Source of the DNA: Candidatus Acetatifactor stercoripullorum
GTDB taxonomy: Bacteria; Bacillota; Clostridia; Lachnospirales; Lachnospiraceae
Assembly: GCA_019114005.1 (NCBI GenBank)
Contig: DXGH01000001.1
Span: 1 to 58,467 of the forward strand
Direction of reading: 5' to 3'
DNA: 58,467 bases
Of the stretch, positions 34,787-44,632 are shown piece after piece (within the stretch, counting starts at the first letter, position 1; each line of letters starts with the position of its first letter). The notes beneath the pieces were generated by a model. That model made no database searches and was not told where the DNA came from. It saw nothing but the letters and a program-made list of their open reading frames with translations. The translations under genes were made by a program, and so were the position numbers.

Positions 34787-35425
34787 ATGGAAAATTTTGT
34801 AGTTACCTTTGCCAGAGGCTTTGGCAGCGGGGGAAAGGAAATTGCGTCCAAGCTGGCGGCGGAGCTGGGAATTCACTGCTATGAAAACAGGATTCTCACC
34901 CTGGCCTCTCAGATGAGCGGACTAGACGAGCAGCTGTTCAGCGAGGTAAACGAGAAAATCCGCTCCCATGGCAGCTTTGCAAGCCTGCTTAAGGGCCTGC
35001 CCCGTTCCAGAAATTATATATCCAGAAATGAAAAGTTTGTGTCGGATGATAAGCTGTTTGAGTATCAAAAGCAGATCATCGAAAATCTGGCGGACACGGA
35101 ATCCTGCTGTATCGTAGGAAAGTGCGCGGACTGGATTCTGCGGGGAAGGCCCAATGTGGTAAGCATTTATATTGAGGCGCCCAGAGCGTTCTGCGTGGAG
35201 AGAACCATTGAGCACATGGGAGTGACTCCGGAGGTGGCCAGCGCCACCATTGAACACACGGACGCTTACAGGGCCGATTATTACAAATATTACACCCATG
35301 GAAATTACTGGACCAATCCGGTAAATTACGATCTCACATTAAACAGCGAGAGAGTGGGCGTGGATAACTGCGTGAAGCTGATCAAAGATTATTTAAGGAT
35401 AAAAGGACTTATCAAAGGAGAGTGA
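34787..35425 (+). CDS. Cytidylate-kinase-like family protein
   Basis: A 212-residue P-loop protein of the cytidylate-kinase-like family often seen in Clostridia. The N-terminus FARGFGSGGKEIASKLAAELG contains the phosphate-binding loop. CCIVGKCADWILRGRPN and YYKYYTHGNYW are typical of this subfamily, which differs from the housekeeping Cmk. Its substrate is not known. It lies inside the amino-acid operon, 12 bases after the ATPase gene and six bases before the aminotransferase, so it is probably needed with them. It may phosphorylate a pathway intermediate or have a regulatory role; I cannot decide. Confidence 0.85.
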   Translation: MENFVVTFARGFGSGGKEIASKLAAELGIHCYENRILTLASQMSGLDEQLFSEVNEKIRSHGSFASLLKGLPRSRNYISRNEKFVSDDKLFEYQKQIIENLADTESCCIVGKCADWILRGRPNVVSIYIEAPRAFCVERTIEHMGVTPEVASATIEHTDAYRADYYKYYTHGNYWTNPVNYDLTLNSERVGVDNCVKLIKDYLRIKGLIKGE

Positions 35426-35431
35426 AACGTT

Positions 35432-36646
35432 ATGAAGCTTGCAGATACAGGATTAACGGCAGAGGATATCAAGGCGAAGGCCAAAAGGTATATCATTGAG
35501 ACCTACGAGCGTTTTGACTTTGTGGCTGAGACTGCAAAGGATATGTATATGTACAGCACGGACGGGGACGCATACCTTGATTTTTATGCGGGGATTGCGG
35601 TAAACAGCGCCGGCAACTGTAATGAGAAGGTGGTAAAGGCAATACAGGAGCAGTGTCAGGACCTGATACATACCTTTAACTATCCCTACACCATACCCCA
35701 GGCGCTGCTGGCGGAAAAGATATGCACCACCATTGGCATGGATAAAATTTTTTATCAGAATTCGGGAGCCGAAGCCAATGAAGCTATGATTAAAATGGCG
35801 AGAAAGTACGGCGTTGAAAAGTACGGTCCCAATAAGTACAATATCGTAACGGCAAAAATGTCCTTCCACGGCAGAACCTTTGGCGCAATGAGCGCCACCG
35901 GACAGCCTGACAATGCCTGCCAGATCGGCTTTGGGGGCATGACGCCCGGCTTCTCCTATGCAGAGTTTAATGATCTGGAATCCTTTAGGGAGGCAGTTTC
36001 AGAGAACACTATCGGTATCATGGTCGAGCCGGTGCAGGGAGAAGGAGGCGTGCATCCTGCCACTAAGGAGTTTATGACGGGGCTTCGCAGACTCTGCGAC
36101 GAAAAGGGGATTTTGCTTTTGCTGGACGAGGTACAGACCGGCTGGTGCAGAACCGGAGCGGTTATGAGCTATATGAATTATGGAGTAAAGCCGGATATCG
36201 TATCTATGGCAAAGGCTATGGGCGGCGGTATGCCTATCGGCGCCATTTGTGCCACTGCGGAGGTAGCAGGGGCCTTTACCCCCGGCTCCCACGGAACCAC
36301 CTACGGAGGCAACCCTGTATGCTGTGCGGCGGCGCTGGCTGAGATAGGGGAGCTTCTGGACAGAGACCTGGCGCGAAATGCTGCAGAAATGGGAGATTAT
36401 TTCTGCGATAAGCTGAAAACCCTGCCCCATGTAAAAGAGGTAAGATATCAGGGGCTGTTGATCGGCGTAGAGTTTGACCAAAGCATCAAAGGCGTGGACG
36501 TAAAGCACGGCTGTCTTGAGAGAAAGCTTCTGATCACGGCCATTGGAGAGCATATTATCCGTATGGTTCCGCCTCTTATTGTCACCAAAGAGGACTGTGA
36601 CAAGGCCTTTGGCATTATTGAGGAGACAGTAAAAGCGTTGGCATAG
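35432..36646 (+). CDS. Class III PLP-dependent aminotransferase
   Basis: A 404-residue fold-type I aminotransferase of the acetylornithine/GABA/ornithine group. The PLP phosphate region is YQNSGAEANEAMIKMARK, SFHGRTFGAMSATG holds the aromatic stacking region, LLLDEVQTGWCRTG has the PLP-ring Asp, and SMAKAMGGGMPIGA contains the Schiff-base lysine. GTTYGGNPVCCAAA follows. Enzymes of this class remove omega-amino groups and leave a semialdehyde. The next gene is an iron alcohol dehydrogenase, so an amino-to-hydroxy conversion is likely. Substrates such as 4-aminobutyrate, 5-aminovalerate or ornithine are possible; the sequence does not choose between them. Confidence 0.92.
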   Translation: MKLADTGLTAEDIKAKAKRYIIETYERFDFVAETAKDMYMYSTDGDAYLDFYAGIAVNSAGNCNEKVVKAIQEQCQDLIHTFNYPYTIPQALLAEKICTTIGMDKIFYQNSGAEANEAMIKMARKYGVEKYGPNKYNIVTAKMSFHGRTFGAMSATGQPDNACQIGFGGMTPGFSYAEFNDLESFREAVSENTIGIMVEPVQGEGGVHPATKEFMTGLRRLCDEKGILLLLDEVQTGWCRTGAVMSYMNYGVKPDIVSMAKAMGGGMPIGAICATAEVAGAFTPGSHGTTYGGNPVCCAAALAEIGELLDRDLARNAAEMGDYFCDKLKTLPHVKEVRYQGLLIGVEFDQSIKGVDVKHGCLERKLLITAIGEHIIRMVPPLIVTKEDCDKAFGIIEETVKALA

Positions 36647-36661
36647 CGAGGATAGGGCAGA

Positions 36662-37807
36662 ATGAAGTTCAAATATTATTTACCTGTAAATTTGATTTTC
36701 GGACGGGGAGAGGCAGAGAGCATAGGCTCTATTGCAGCTCAGTACGGCAAAAGCGCTCTTGTGGTCACTGGACGAAGCAGCACGAAAAAGAGCGGGCTTT
36801 TGGATCGTGTGCTGGAAAATCTGGAGGGAAACGGGCTTAAGGCTGTGGTATTTGACAAGGTGAGACAAAACCCCCTGACCACCACGGCAGAGGAGGGAGC
36901 CTTGCTTGCCAGAGAGAAAAACTGTGATGTGATTATCGGACTTGGCGGAGGCAGCGTTTTGGACTGCGCAAAGGGGATCGCCTTTCTGTGTGTAAATCAT
37001 GGAGACATCAACGATTATATCTTTAACAGGGCTGCAGGAAAAAGCGCCCTTCCCATTGTGGCGGTGCCTACCACCTGCGGAACGGGCAGCGAGGGAAACG
37101 GCTTTGCGGTTTTGACCAATCCAAAGACCGGGGACAAGAAATCTCTCCGGAGCAACACCATTATTCCCAAGGCGTCCATAATCGACTCCAGGCTGATGGA
37201 AACCATGCCCAAGTCTGTTCTGGCTTCCGTGGGCTTTGACGCCCTCTGCCATTCCATGGAGGCTTATCTGTCCAGACTGGCGCAGCCTATGACTGATATG
37301 ATGTGCGTGGAGGCCATGCAGATGATTGGAAAGCATCTGGTTTCGCTGTGCCGCGGAGATGAGAGCGCCGGGGCCTGGGATGCAATGGCCTGGGCCAGCA
37401 CCATAGGAGGCATGGTGATCAACACGGCGGGGGTGACGCTGCCCCATGGAATGGAGCATCCGGCCAGCGGCTGTAAGGACATTGTCCACGGAAGAGGACT
37501 TGCGGCTCTCACCCCCGTGATCACGGAGGCAAGCATAGATGCGGCCCCTGACCGATATGCAGTGATCTCAAAGGCCCTGGGAGGGAAGGACGAAAGGGAC
37601 TGCGCAAGCCAGCTTAGAAAGCTTTTAGAGGAAATCGGGCTTTCTACATCCCTGGGGGAGCAGGGCATTACCCGGGAGGATATTCCATGGATGACAAAGA
37701 ACTGCTTTACCGTTTCGGCTGCAGGCATTGCAAATCATCCAAGAAAATTTACAGAAGAAGAAATCGCACAGCTCTATGAGAAGGCGTATTCCCTTTTTGT
37801 TATTTAA
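36662..37807 (+). CDS. Iron-containing alcohol dehydrogenase
   Basis: A 381-residue group III dehydrogenase. The NAD(P)-binding GLGGGSVLDCAKGIA motif is at residues 97-111, and the iron ligands lie in DALCHSMEAY and HGMEHPASGC. PTTCGTGSEG is the conserved cofactor loop. These enzymes interconvert aldehydes and alcohols, for example succinate semialdehyde and 4-hydroxybutyrate. It follows the aminotransferase after 15 bases and ends the operon. In an anaerobe, reducing the semialdehyde would dispose of electrons. The product is unknown. Confidence 0.93.
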   Translation: MKFKYYLPVNLIFGRGEAESIGSIAAQYGKSALVVTGRSSTKKSGLLDRVLENLEGNGLKAVVFDKVRQNPLTTTAEEGALLAREKNCDVIIGLGGGSVLDCAKGIAFLCVNHGDINDYIFNRAAGKSALPIVAVPTTCGTGSEGNGFAVLTNPKTGDKKSLRSNTIIPKASIIDSRLMETMPKSVLASVGFDALCHSMEAYLSRLAQPMTDMMCVEAMQMIGKHLVSLCRGDESAGAWDAMAWASTIGGMVINTAGVTLPHGMEHPASGCKDIVHGRGLAALTPVITEASIDAAPDRYAVISKALGGKDERDCASQLRKLLEEIGLSTSLGEQGITREDIPWMTKNCFTVSAAGIANHPRKFTEEEIAQLYEKAYSLFVI

Positions 37808-37919
37808 ATCTCTAAACTATAATTTGTCATTACTTTTTCTTTAGTTTTTCCGTTTATTCTCTTTTCTGTAAATAATAAACTAGAAGTAAGAAAATAAAGG
37901 GAAAGATTTGAGAGACAAT
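37808..37919. promoter_or_regulatory. Candidate start region of the xylan locus
   Basis: A TATAAT at 37818-37823 has only TTTTGT at the -35 position, so it may need an activator such as the YesN-like regulator. AAAGGG and GAGAG are two weak ribosome sites near the TTG and ATG candidates. Confidence 0.35.
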
Positions 37920-39857
37920 ATGGGAAAAATCAGATTGACCTCTTTTTTCAGCGATGGGATGATATTGCAGAGGGAAACAGAAAACTGCATCTGGGGATAC
38001 GCGGAAAACAGTACAAGAATAAGCTGTTTTTTGGGCGACCGCCCTATTGTGACAAAAGCCATGGAAAATGGCTATTTTGAGTGTTGGATTCCCAAAATGG
38101 AAGCGGGGGGACCGTGGGAAATCAGAATCAGTGACGGGAGGGAAAGTATTTGCATTGTGGATGTCTTGTTTGGCGATGTATTTTTGCTCGGCGGACAATC
38201 CAACATGGAGCTTCCCATAGAGAGAGTGCGTGAACGCTTTGAAGAGGAACTGTCAGATGTGGAAATGGGCTGTATTCGAACATTTGAGGTTCCCAAAGAA
38301 TATGCTTTCCGGTGGAAACGGGAAATGCTTACGGACGGCATCTGGAGAAAAGCTGTGGGTGGGGAATTGTCCGCTTTTAGCGCGGTGGGCTTTTTTGCAG
38401 CAAGAGCCCTTTGGGAAAAGGAAAAGATACCAATCGGCCTTTTTCAGACCGCAGTGGGAGGCACACCGGTAAAAGCATGGACAAGTGAAGAAACCATAAG
38501 GCGTCTGGATCTTGATGCCGGGGAACTAGAGGAATGTGCAGATGCCTCTTATGTGAAACAGACGGAAAAAAAAGAGGAGGAGCTGGAAGAGCGGTGGATT
38601 GCTGAAGCGATGCTGCCCTTTGAAGAGGAGAAGGAGAAAGGCTCTCATGGGCAAAAGAAAAAGGGGAAGGTTTTTGTACCTGGCTTTTTTGGAGAGGGTG
38701 ATTTGTGCGGATTTGCCGGAAGCCTGCGTCTGAAGAAAAAAATACTTTTGACGCAGGAGAAGGTGGACAAGCTTTTGGGACAACATTGTGCGGACGAAGA
38801 ACAGAAAATGGGCGCAAAGTTATATTTTGGAACAGTTATCGATGCGGATCAGATATTTGTAAACGGCGTAAAGATCGGCGAGACAGCCTATCAGTATCCG
38901 CCTCGCATTTATCCCATTCCGGAAGGCCTCTTGCAGGAAGGGGAAAACGAGATTGAGGTGCACATGCTGGTGATGCGGGGCAAAGGGGGAACCATGCCCG
39001 GAAAAGAATATGGCATACGGTGTGGAAAGAGGGAGATTGCTGATCTGAGGGGTGTATGGGAATATGAGATTATGAAGGATATGAGGGCTTCCTCTGGTTA
39101 TCTTGGGGAGAAGGATTTCTTTTCATATAAGGCCTCCGGCCTATATAACGGAATGCTCTATCCGATCAGAAAATGTCGGTTTTCCGGCTGTTTTTTTTAT
39201 CAGGGGGAATCTAATACAGGAAGGCCGGAGACTTATGAGAAAGAGTTTACTGAGATGATCCGGGATTGGAGACTGCTGTTAGGGGAGCCAAAGCTGCCAT
39301 TTATTTATGTACAGCTGGCAGGCTTTGGGGACGGCATAGAGCATACAAAAAAAGCGCTATGGGCAAGTCTGCGTGAAGCTCAAAGGCGGGCTGGGAAAAC
39401 AGAAAATGCAGGAATGGTGCAGGCATATGATCTGGGGGAATATAATGACCTGCATCCCTTGGATAAAAAAAGTGTGGGCGAGAGAATTTCCCTTGCTGCG
39501 CAGGCACTTATTTATAAAAAAGATGTGGTTTGGAAAGGGCCGGAGGTCAGCCGGGTTTTGTGGGAAAACGACTGCGTCAGAGTTAGCTTTTCACTACAGG
39601 ATGAAAGGCTCTCTTTATGTGCGAAGGATAGCAAGACAATATTTGTTCGCGGTTTTGAGATAGAGACGAAGGAGGGAGGAAAATTTCCGGTCAAGGCACA
39701 GATCTGGGGGAGGGATCAGGTGATTGTAAAGCTGTCTGCAAAACAGAATGTGGAGAGTCTTATGTTTGCATGGAATGATTGTCCGCTGGATGCTGATTTG
39801 TATCATACGGCGGGGCTTCCTGCAGTACCCTTTAGGAAGGTGTATGGAGAAGAGTAA
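37920..39857 (+). CDS. Sialate O-acetylesterase family / acetyl-xylan esterase (SGNH)
   Basis: A 645-residue protein. GGQSNMEL carries nucleophile Ser94 of the SGNH/DUF303 esterase fold, FYQGESN is the second block, and DLHPLDKKS (Asp510, His512) supplies the other catalytic residues. A beta-sandwich insert (residues about 225-350) splits the catalytic domain, as in related sialate O-acetylesterases. No signal peptide is visible, so it acts in the cytoplasm. Next to GH115 and GH8 enzymes it most likely removes acetyl groups from imported xylo-oligosaccharides. The start is uncertain: TTG 37908 in the same frame has a slightly better AAAGGG site. Confidence 0.85.
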   Translation: MGKIRLTSFFSDGMILQRETENCIWGYAENSTRISCFLGDRPIVTKAMENGYFECWIPKMEAGGPWEIRISDGRESICIVDVLFGDVFLLGGQSNMELPIERVRERFEEELSDVEMGCIRTFEVPKEYAFRWKREMLTDGIWRKAVGGELSAFSAVGFFAARALWEKEKIPIGLFQTAVGGTPVKAWTSEETIRRLDLDAGELEECADASYVKQTEKKEEELEERWIAEAMLPFEEEKEKGSHGQKKKGKVFVPGFFGEGDLCGFAGSLRLKKKILLTQEKVDKLLGQHCADEEQKMGAKLYFGTVIDADQIFVNGVKIGETAYQYPPRIYPIPEGLLQEGENEIEVHMLVMRGKGGTMPGKEYGIRCGKREIADLRGVWEYEIMKDMRASSGYLGEKDFFSYKASGLYNGMLYPIRKCRFSGCFFYQGESNTGRPETYEKEFTEMIRDWRLLLGEPKLPFIYVQLAGFGDGIEHTKKALWASLREAQRRAGKTENAGMVQAYDLGEYNDLHPLDKKSVGERISLAAQALIYKKDVVWKGPEVSRVLWENDCVRVSFSLQDERLSLCAKDSKTIFVRGFEIETKEGGKFPVKAQIWGRDQVIVKLSAKQNVESLMFAWNDCPLDADLYHTAGLPAVPFRKVYGEE

Positions 39858-39858
39858 A

Positions 39859-42786
39859 ATGCGGTTATTTGATGAAAGCGCAATAGTGACCTTTGTAGTG
39901 GAAAAGGAAAGCGATGTGGGTATTTATGCCATAGCCAAAAAGGTGGCGGCGGATATGGAAATGGTGTCGGGCAGAAGGCCGGGTATCGTGGAGGACTGCA
40001 GCCAGGCATCTGGAGACATTGTTTTGTTTGCACAGCTGGGAAAAAGTCCCATCTTAAAGCAGCTGGAGCTGACCGGAAGGATAGATGCGAAGTCAGTGAG
40101 AGGGAAAAGGGAAGTTTATGGAATCCGTCTGCTGAAAGAGGAGCAGCTCGCAGATATAAAAATAGGAAATCATTGCAGCCAGGCTCTTGTTATATATGGA
40201 AGCGACAAGAGGGGCACTATTTACGGTATGTTTCATTTGTCCGAGCTGATGGGAGTCAGTCCGCTTGTTTTTTGGGGAGATGCCCCTGTACAGCATAAAG
40301 AGCGTATGGAATTGGATGCCTCCGTGGAAATGATTTCCAAGGAACCCTCTGTGAAATACAGAGGATTTTTTATCAATGATGAATGGCCCTGCTTCGGTAC
40401 ATGGGCATTTCATCATTTTGGTGGATTCAATGCCGATATGTATGACAAGGTATTTGAACTGTTGCTGCGTCTGAAGGGAAACTATCTTTGGCCAGCCATG
40501 TGGACCTCTTGCTTTGCTTTGGATGGGCCGGGAGAAGAAAGCGCGCGCCTTGCGGATAAGTACGGAGTTATAATGGGCAATTCCCATCATGAGCCTTGTC
40601 TGCGCGCGGGAGAGGAATGGGATATCTACAAGGGGGAGAATGGTTCTTACGGCAGTGAGTGGAATTATATGATAAATAAGGAAGGACTGTTGAAATACTG
40701 GGAAGACGGACTAAAACGAAGCTGCAAATATGAAAATATCATTACCGTCGGCATGCGGGGAGAAAGAGACAGCAAGCTGGAAGGACCTGGCTCCCTTCAG
40801 GAAAATATTGATATCCTGAAGGATATCATCACGGAGCAGAAGAAGCTGATACAGGCCAACATAAGACCTGGGGAAAAGGGGTTTCCTATGCTTTTAGCCA
40901 TTTATAAAGAAGTGGAGCAGTATTACTATGGATGTGGGGAGACAGCAGGGCTGAAGGACTGGGACGGCCTGCAGGATATCATTTTGATGTTCTGCGAGGA
41001 TAATTTCGGACATATGCGGTATCTGCCAGAGAAGGAAGCCTCTCACCAGGGCGGCTATGGTATGTATTATCACCTGGATTATCACGGGGCTCCCATCTCT
41101 TATGAGTGGATCAACAGCACGCCGCTTACTGCTATTTGGGAGCAGATGACTCTTGCCTATGAGCAAGGAGTGAGAACCGTATGGATGGTAAATGTGGGAG
41201 ATCTTAAGGGAAATGAATTTCCTCTGTCATACTTCATGGAGCTGGCCTATGATTTTGAAACCTGGGGAAGCTCTGCACCAAATTCCACCAGAACATTTAC
41301 CAGACTGTGGCTGCAGAAGCAGTTTGGAGGACTTGTAACTGCTGCGCAGATAGACTGTATGGAGCTTCTTTTGACAAAGGGAACCGCATGGATCGGGAAA
41401 TGCCGTCCGGAGGCGCTGAAAAGTGATACCTATCGGCAGGCGGACGGGGAAGCGGATCGGGTCTTGGAGGCAATCTGCGAATTGGAGCAGAGACTTCAGA
41501 AATTGGAAAAGGAGCTGGCTGTGGAAGCGAAAGAGGGCTTTTACAGCATGATCTATAATCAGCTGAAAATGGGATTTAATTTGATACAGATGCAGATAAG
41601 CGCTGGAAAAAACGCACACTATGCCAGCTTGGGAAAAAAGGCTGCGAATATCTGGGCAGACAGGGTACGGGAATGTATTGAGGCGGACAGACAGCTGGTT
41701 TGTACAGCGGGAAGCCGCAATAACGGAAAATGGCATGGAATGTGGACGGGAAGTCATGTGGGATTTGTAAAGTGGAACGAGGACGGCTGCCGTTACCCTC
41801 TGCGCACCTATGTTACACCCTTTGAACGTCCAAGAATGGTGGTTTCCAGAGTGGGAGGGGACAGAATTTTATGTAAAAATTACGGTGAGCCGGACAGCAT
41901 GGAGATTCTGGATTTTTTGTACGAAGGTATCAGTGATGTGTGGATAGAGATTGCAAACTCAGGAGAAGGGAAATTTGTCTGTGGTGTAGAGGCCCAAAAA
42001 GTGGGAGGCCGCAGCCTGGAAACCTGTAACTGGTTGACGTGGGAGCTTACCTGCGCACAGGTAGAGTACCAGGAGCTTTTACATATTCACTGCTGCAGAG
42101 AAAAGCTGCCAAAGCAGGAAGAGATCTGCAGGGTTCAGATTACGGAAAAAGATGCGGTGGTGTATCTGAATGTACATGGAAAAAGGACAGGACTTGAGAC
42201 TGCCAAAAAGGAAATCCAAAGCGGAGCAGCTGGACGGACTCACACGGAATACTGCGGAAGAATCTGCATTCCTGCAGATGGCTTTTTTAAGGCGGATCTT
42301 CTTTCCTCTCATGGAACCCTTGGCCTTTTGGTGCTTGAGGATTTCGGATTTTACGGAATTGGTTTAAAGGCATTTCCATTTCAGACAGAGTATGAGGAGG
42401 CCCTTGCGCCCAAGGCAGTGTACAGTATTTATGTGCAGGAAGCAGGCGATTATATTCTTACATTGTATCTTGCTCCCTCAAATCCAGTCTCGCCAAAGAG
42501 GCAGTGGTATCTATCGGCAGGCGTTACGTCGCAAGGGCAGATAAAACAAGGAGAAGAAGCAGGACAGTCGACGGAATGGAGACGGCTGCAGCTTTTTCCG
42601 GAGGACTACCGTGCGGGGGAAGCGGACTGCAGGATGTGGGCAGAGGGTGTAATTTCACAGATACATACGGTAGAAACCAGATTGCGTCTAAGGCAAGGGT
42701 TCAACCAGGTGTCTATCCGTTTCCATGATGGGGTGGCGGTGCTGGAAAGACTTGTATTGGAACGAATAGTGGAAGACAGGCCATAA
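39859..42786 (+). CDS. GH115 alpha-glucuronidase
   Basis: A 975-residue enzyme of family GH115, which removes (4-O-methyl-)glucuronic acid from glucuronoxylan. Family blocks visible are SDKRGTIYGMFHLSELMGVSPL, here residues about 114-135, VKYRGFFINDEWP, LRLKGNYLWPAMW, GMRGERDSKLEG near residue 298, YYHLDYHGAP and VGDLKGNEFPLSYFM. The C-terminal third is the family beta domain. It lacks a signal peptide, unlike many Bacteroides relatives, and so acts on imported oligosaccharides. ATG 39859 follows GGAGAAGAG and starts one base after the esterase stop. ATG 39844, overlapping the esterase, is an alternative. Confidence 0.92.
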   Translation: MRLFDESAIVTFVVEKESDVGIYAIAKKVAADMEMVSGRRPGIVEDCSQASGDIVLFAQLGKSPILKQLELTGRIDAKSVRGKREVYGIRLLKEEQLADIKIGNHCSQALVIYGSDKRGTIYGMFHLSELMGVSPLVFWGDAPVQHKERMELDASVEMISKEPSVKYRGFFINDEWPCFGTWAFHHFGGFNADMYDKVFELLLRLKGNYLWPAMWTSCFALDGPGEESARLADKYGVIMGNSHHEPCLRAGEEWDIYKGENGSYGSEWNYMINKEGLLKYWEDGLKRSCKYENIITVGMRGERDSKLEGPGSLQENIDILKDIITEQKKLIQANIRPGEKGFPMLLAIYKEVEQYYYGCGETAGLKDWDGLQDIILMFCEDNFGHMRYLPEKEASHQGGYGMYYHLDYHGAPISYEWINSTPLTAIWEQMTLAYEQGVRTVWMVNVGDLKGNEFPLSYFMELAYDFETWGSSAPNSTRTFTRLWLQKQFGGLVTAAQIDCMELLLTKGTAWIGKCRPEALKSDTYRQADGEADRVLEAICELEQRLQKLEKELAVEAKEGFYSMIYNQLKMGFNLIQMQISAGKNAHYASLGKKAANIWADRVRECIEADRQLVCTAGSRNNGKWHGMWTGSHVGFVKWNEDGCRYPLRTYVTPFERPRMVVSRVGGDRILCKNYGEPDSMEILDFLYEGISDVWIEIANSGEGKFVCGVEAQKVGGRSLETCNWLTWELTCAQVEYQELLHIHCCREKLPKQEEICRVQITEKDAVVYLNVHGKRTGLETAKKEIQSGAAGRTHTEYCGRICIPADGFFKADLLSSHGTLGLLVLEDFGFYGIGLKAFPFQTEYEEALAPKAVYSIYVQEAGDYILTLYLAPSNPVSPKRQWYLSAGVTSQGQIKQGEEAGQSTEWRRLQLFPEDYRAGEADCRMWAEGVISQIHTVETRLRLRQGFNQVSIRFHDGVAVLERLVLERIVEDRP

Positions 42787-42808
42787 TGCGTGGAAAAAGA
42801 GGATTGTT

Positions 42809-42833
42809 TATGCTATGATAGTAAAATAGCATA
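42809..42833. other. Short AT-rich hairpin between GH115 and the sensor kinase gene
   Basis: TATGCTAT (42809-42816) pairs perfectly with ATAGCATA (42826-42833), followed by AAAA rather than a T-run. It could be an operator or a processing site; it is not a good terminator. Confidence 0.35.
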
Positions 42834-42851
42834 AAAAGCAAGGGAGCAGAT

Positions 42852-44624
42852 ATGAGGGGAATATTGGACAGGCTGGAAAATTGGATGAACGACTATAAGC
42901 TTAAAAAGAAGCTGGAGCTGCTCTATGTTTTCTGTGTATTGATCCCGCTGATTTTAACTGACGGGGTGATCTTGTACAATGTGATTTTGTCAGAGCGGGA
43001 AAAGCAGCTGCACGAGATGGAGAATGTGGCCAGTGCAGTACAATATAGTCTTTCCAGCGCGGTTGAGCACTCAGCTTCTGCAGCCAAGAGTATATATATG
43101 AATGAGTATATTGAAGAGTTTCTCAATACCCAGTATGATACGGCGCTGGATTATGTGGTGGGGTATCAGGAGTTTATGAGAAATTCCTTGTTTAAAAGCA
43201 GCATGGGCATTGATAATGCGCAGGTGACGATGTATGCGGATAATGAAACGATTGTTAATGGCGGAGAGTTTGCAAGGCTTTCGACGGTGCGTGATACAAA
43301 ATGGTACCAGTATCTGCAGGAGAGCGGGAGAGATATGCTGCTTTTGTTTTATTATGATGACTGGAAGAGTCCGGCGGTGGAAGCGAAAAGAAAAATTCTT
43401 TTTTTGCGGAAAATGAATTTTTTTGGGGGAAGTCCCTGTGAAAAGGTATTGAAAATAGAAATGGATTACAGCAATCTGGTCAGAAGCCTGGAAAGCATGA
43501 AATATGAGCTGCCAGTGTATATATGCCGGGACGGAGAAATTATGCTGTCAAACGAGGGATACAGCAGTGTGGGGCAGGCATTTGAAAGCTTTGAGGAAAA
43601 AGGAAGGATCGGGTATTCAAAGGATATTACATTATATGGGGAAGAGCTGCAGATTTATATTCTCAAAAGACCAAGCAGTACGCTTTTGGTTATTCTGGAT
43701 AATTTTCCCCTGGTTGCTTTGCTTTTGCTTGTCAATATTATACTGCCGTGGTGCCTGATGAAGCAGATTGACCGCTCCATTACTGTCCGTATCAGAGAAT
43801 TGAGCCATATTTTTGAGGGAGTGGATCAGGATCATCTGATGGAGCTGCCCCATGTGAGGGGAAAGGACGAGATTGGCAGCTTGATGCAGAATTATAACCG
43901 AATGGCTGCGCGGATGAATGAATTAATACAGACGGTGTATAAAGACCGGCTGAGAGAACAGGAGATGGACATTGCCAGACAGAATGCGGAGCTGCTTGCG
44001 CTTCACAGCCAGATCAATCCACATTTTCTCTTTAATGCCCTGGAAAGCATAAGAATGCACAGTATTTTGAAGCAGGAATATGAGACGGCGGATATGGTGG
44101 AAAAGCTGGCGGTGATGGAGAGGCAGAATGTGGATTGGGGTAATGATAAGGTGGAAATTAAAAAGGAAATGGAGTTTGTGGAAGCATATCTGGGGCTGCA
44201 GAAGTATCGCTTTGGAGACAGGCTTTCTTACCAGCTTGATATGGAGGAGGAATGTGCTAAGCTGCGGATTCCAAAGCTTACGATTGTAACCTTTGTGGAA
44301 AACGCCTGTGTGCATGGGATTGAAAATAAAGTTGCGCCAGGCTGGATATTTGTAAGAATTTACAGGGAAGAAGAATCGCTCTGCATAGAGATAGAGGACA
44401 CTGGCGAGGGCATGGGTGAGGAGATGCTTTCCTGTATCCGGCAGAAGATGCAGGATGTAAGTATTGATGAGATGCAGAAGAATGGAAGGGTAGGAATTTT
44501 GAACGCCTGTCTGCGGCTGAAAATGATGGTTGACGAAAATGCTGAATTTCTGATTGAAAGCGAAAAAGGCGCAGGAACCATGATTCAGATTCGGCTTTCT
44601 TATAACAAAATTCAGGAGGCTTAG
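42852..44624 (+). CDS. YesM-like sensor histidine kinase
   Basis: A 590-residue two-component sensor. A first membrane helix (LYVFCVLIPLILTDGVILY) is followed by an extracellular sensing region of about 230 residues, a second helix near residues 278-305, a HAMP region, the histidine-kinase block ALHSQINPHFLFNALESIR (phospho-histidine near residue 390) and the HATPase with ENACVHGIE and DTGEGMG. This LytS/YesM class pairs with AraC-type response regulators to control carbohydrate loci. The partner gene follows after eight bases. It probably senses an extracellular xylan fragment or a loaded binding protein. Confidence 0.94.
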   Translation: MRGILDRLENWMNDYKLKKKLELLYVFCVLIPLILTDGVILYNVILSEREKQLHEMENVASAVQYSLSSAVEHSASAAKSIYMNEYIEEFLNTQYDTALDYVVGYQEFMRNSLFKSSMGIDNAQVTMYADNETIVNGGEFARLSTVRDTKWYQYLQESGRDMLLLFYYDDWKSPAVEAKRKILFLRKMNFFGGSPCEKVLKIEMDYSNLVRSLESMKYELPVYICRDGEIMLSNEGYSSVGQAFESFEEKGRIGYSKDITLYGEELQIYILKRPSSTLLVILDNFPLVALLLLVNIILPWCLMKQIDRSITVRIRELSHIFEGVDQDHLMELPHVRGKDEIGSLMQNYNRMAARMNELIQTVYKDRLREQEMDIARQNAELLALHSQINPHFLFNALESIRMHSILKQEYETADMVEKLAVMERQNVDWGNDKVEIKKEMEFVEAYLGLQKYRFGDRLSYQLDMEEECAKLRIPKLTIVTFVENACVHGIENKVAPGWIFVRIYREEESLCIEIEDTGEGMGEEMLSCIRQKMQDVSIDEMQKNGRVGILNACLRLKMMVDENAEFLIESEKGAGTMIQIRLSYNKIQEA

Positions 44625-44632
44625 GGGAGGAT

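Noticed and set aside
37811..37826. A 13-base word AAACTATAATTTG shared with 46265-46277, possible shared activator promoter
   Set aside because: At the second site the word is the arm of a terminator hairpin, so the match is probably coincidental; only the first is kept as a weak candidate.
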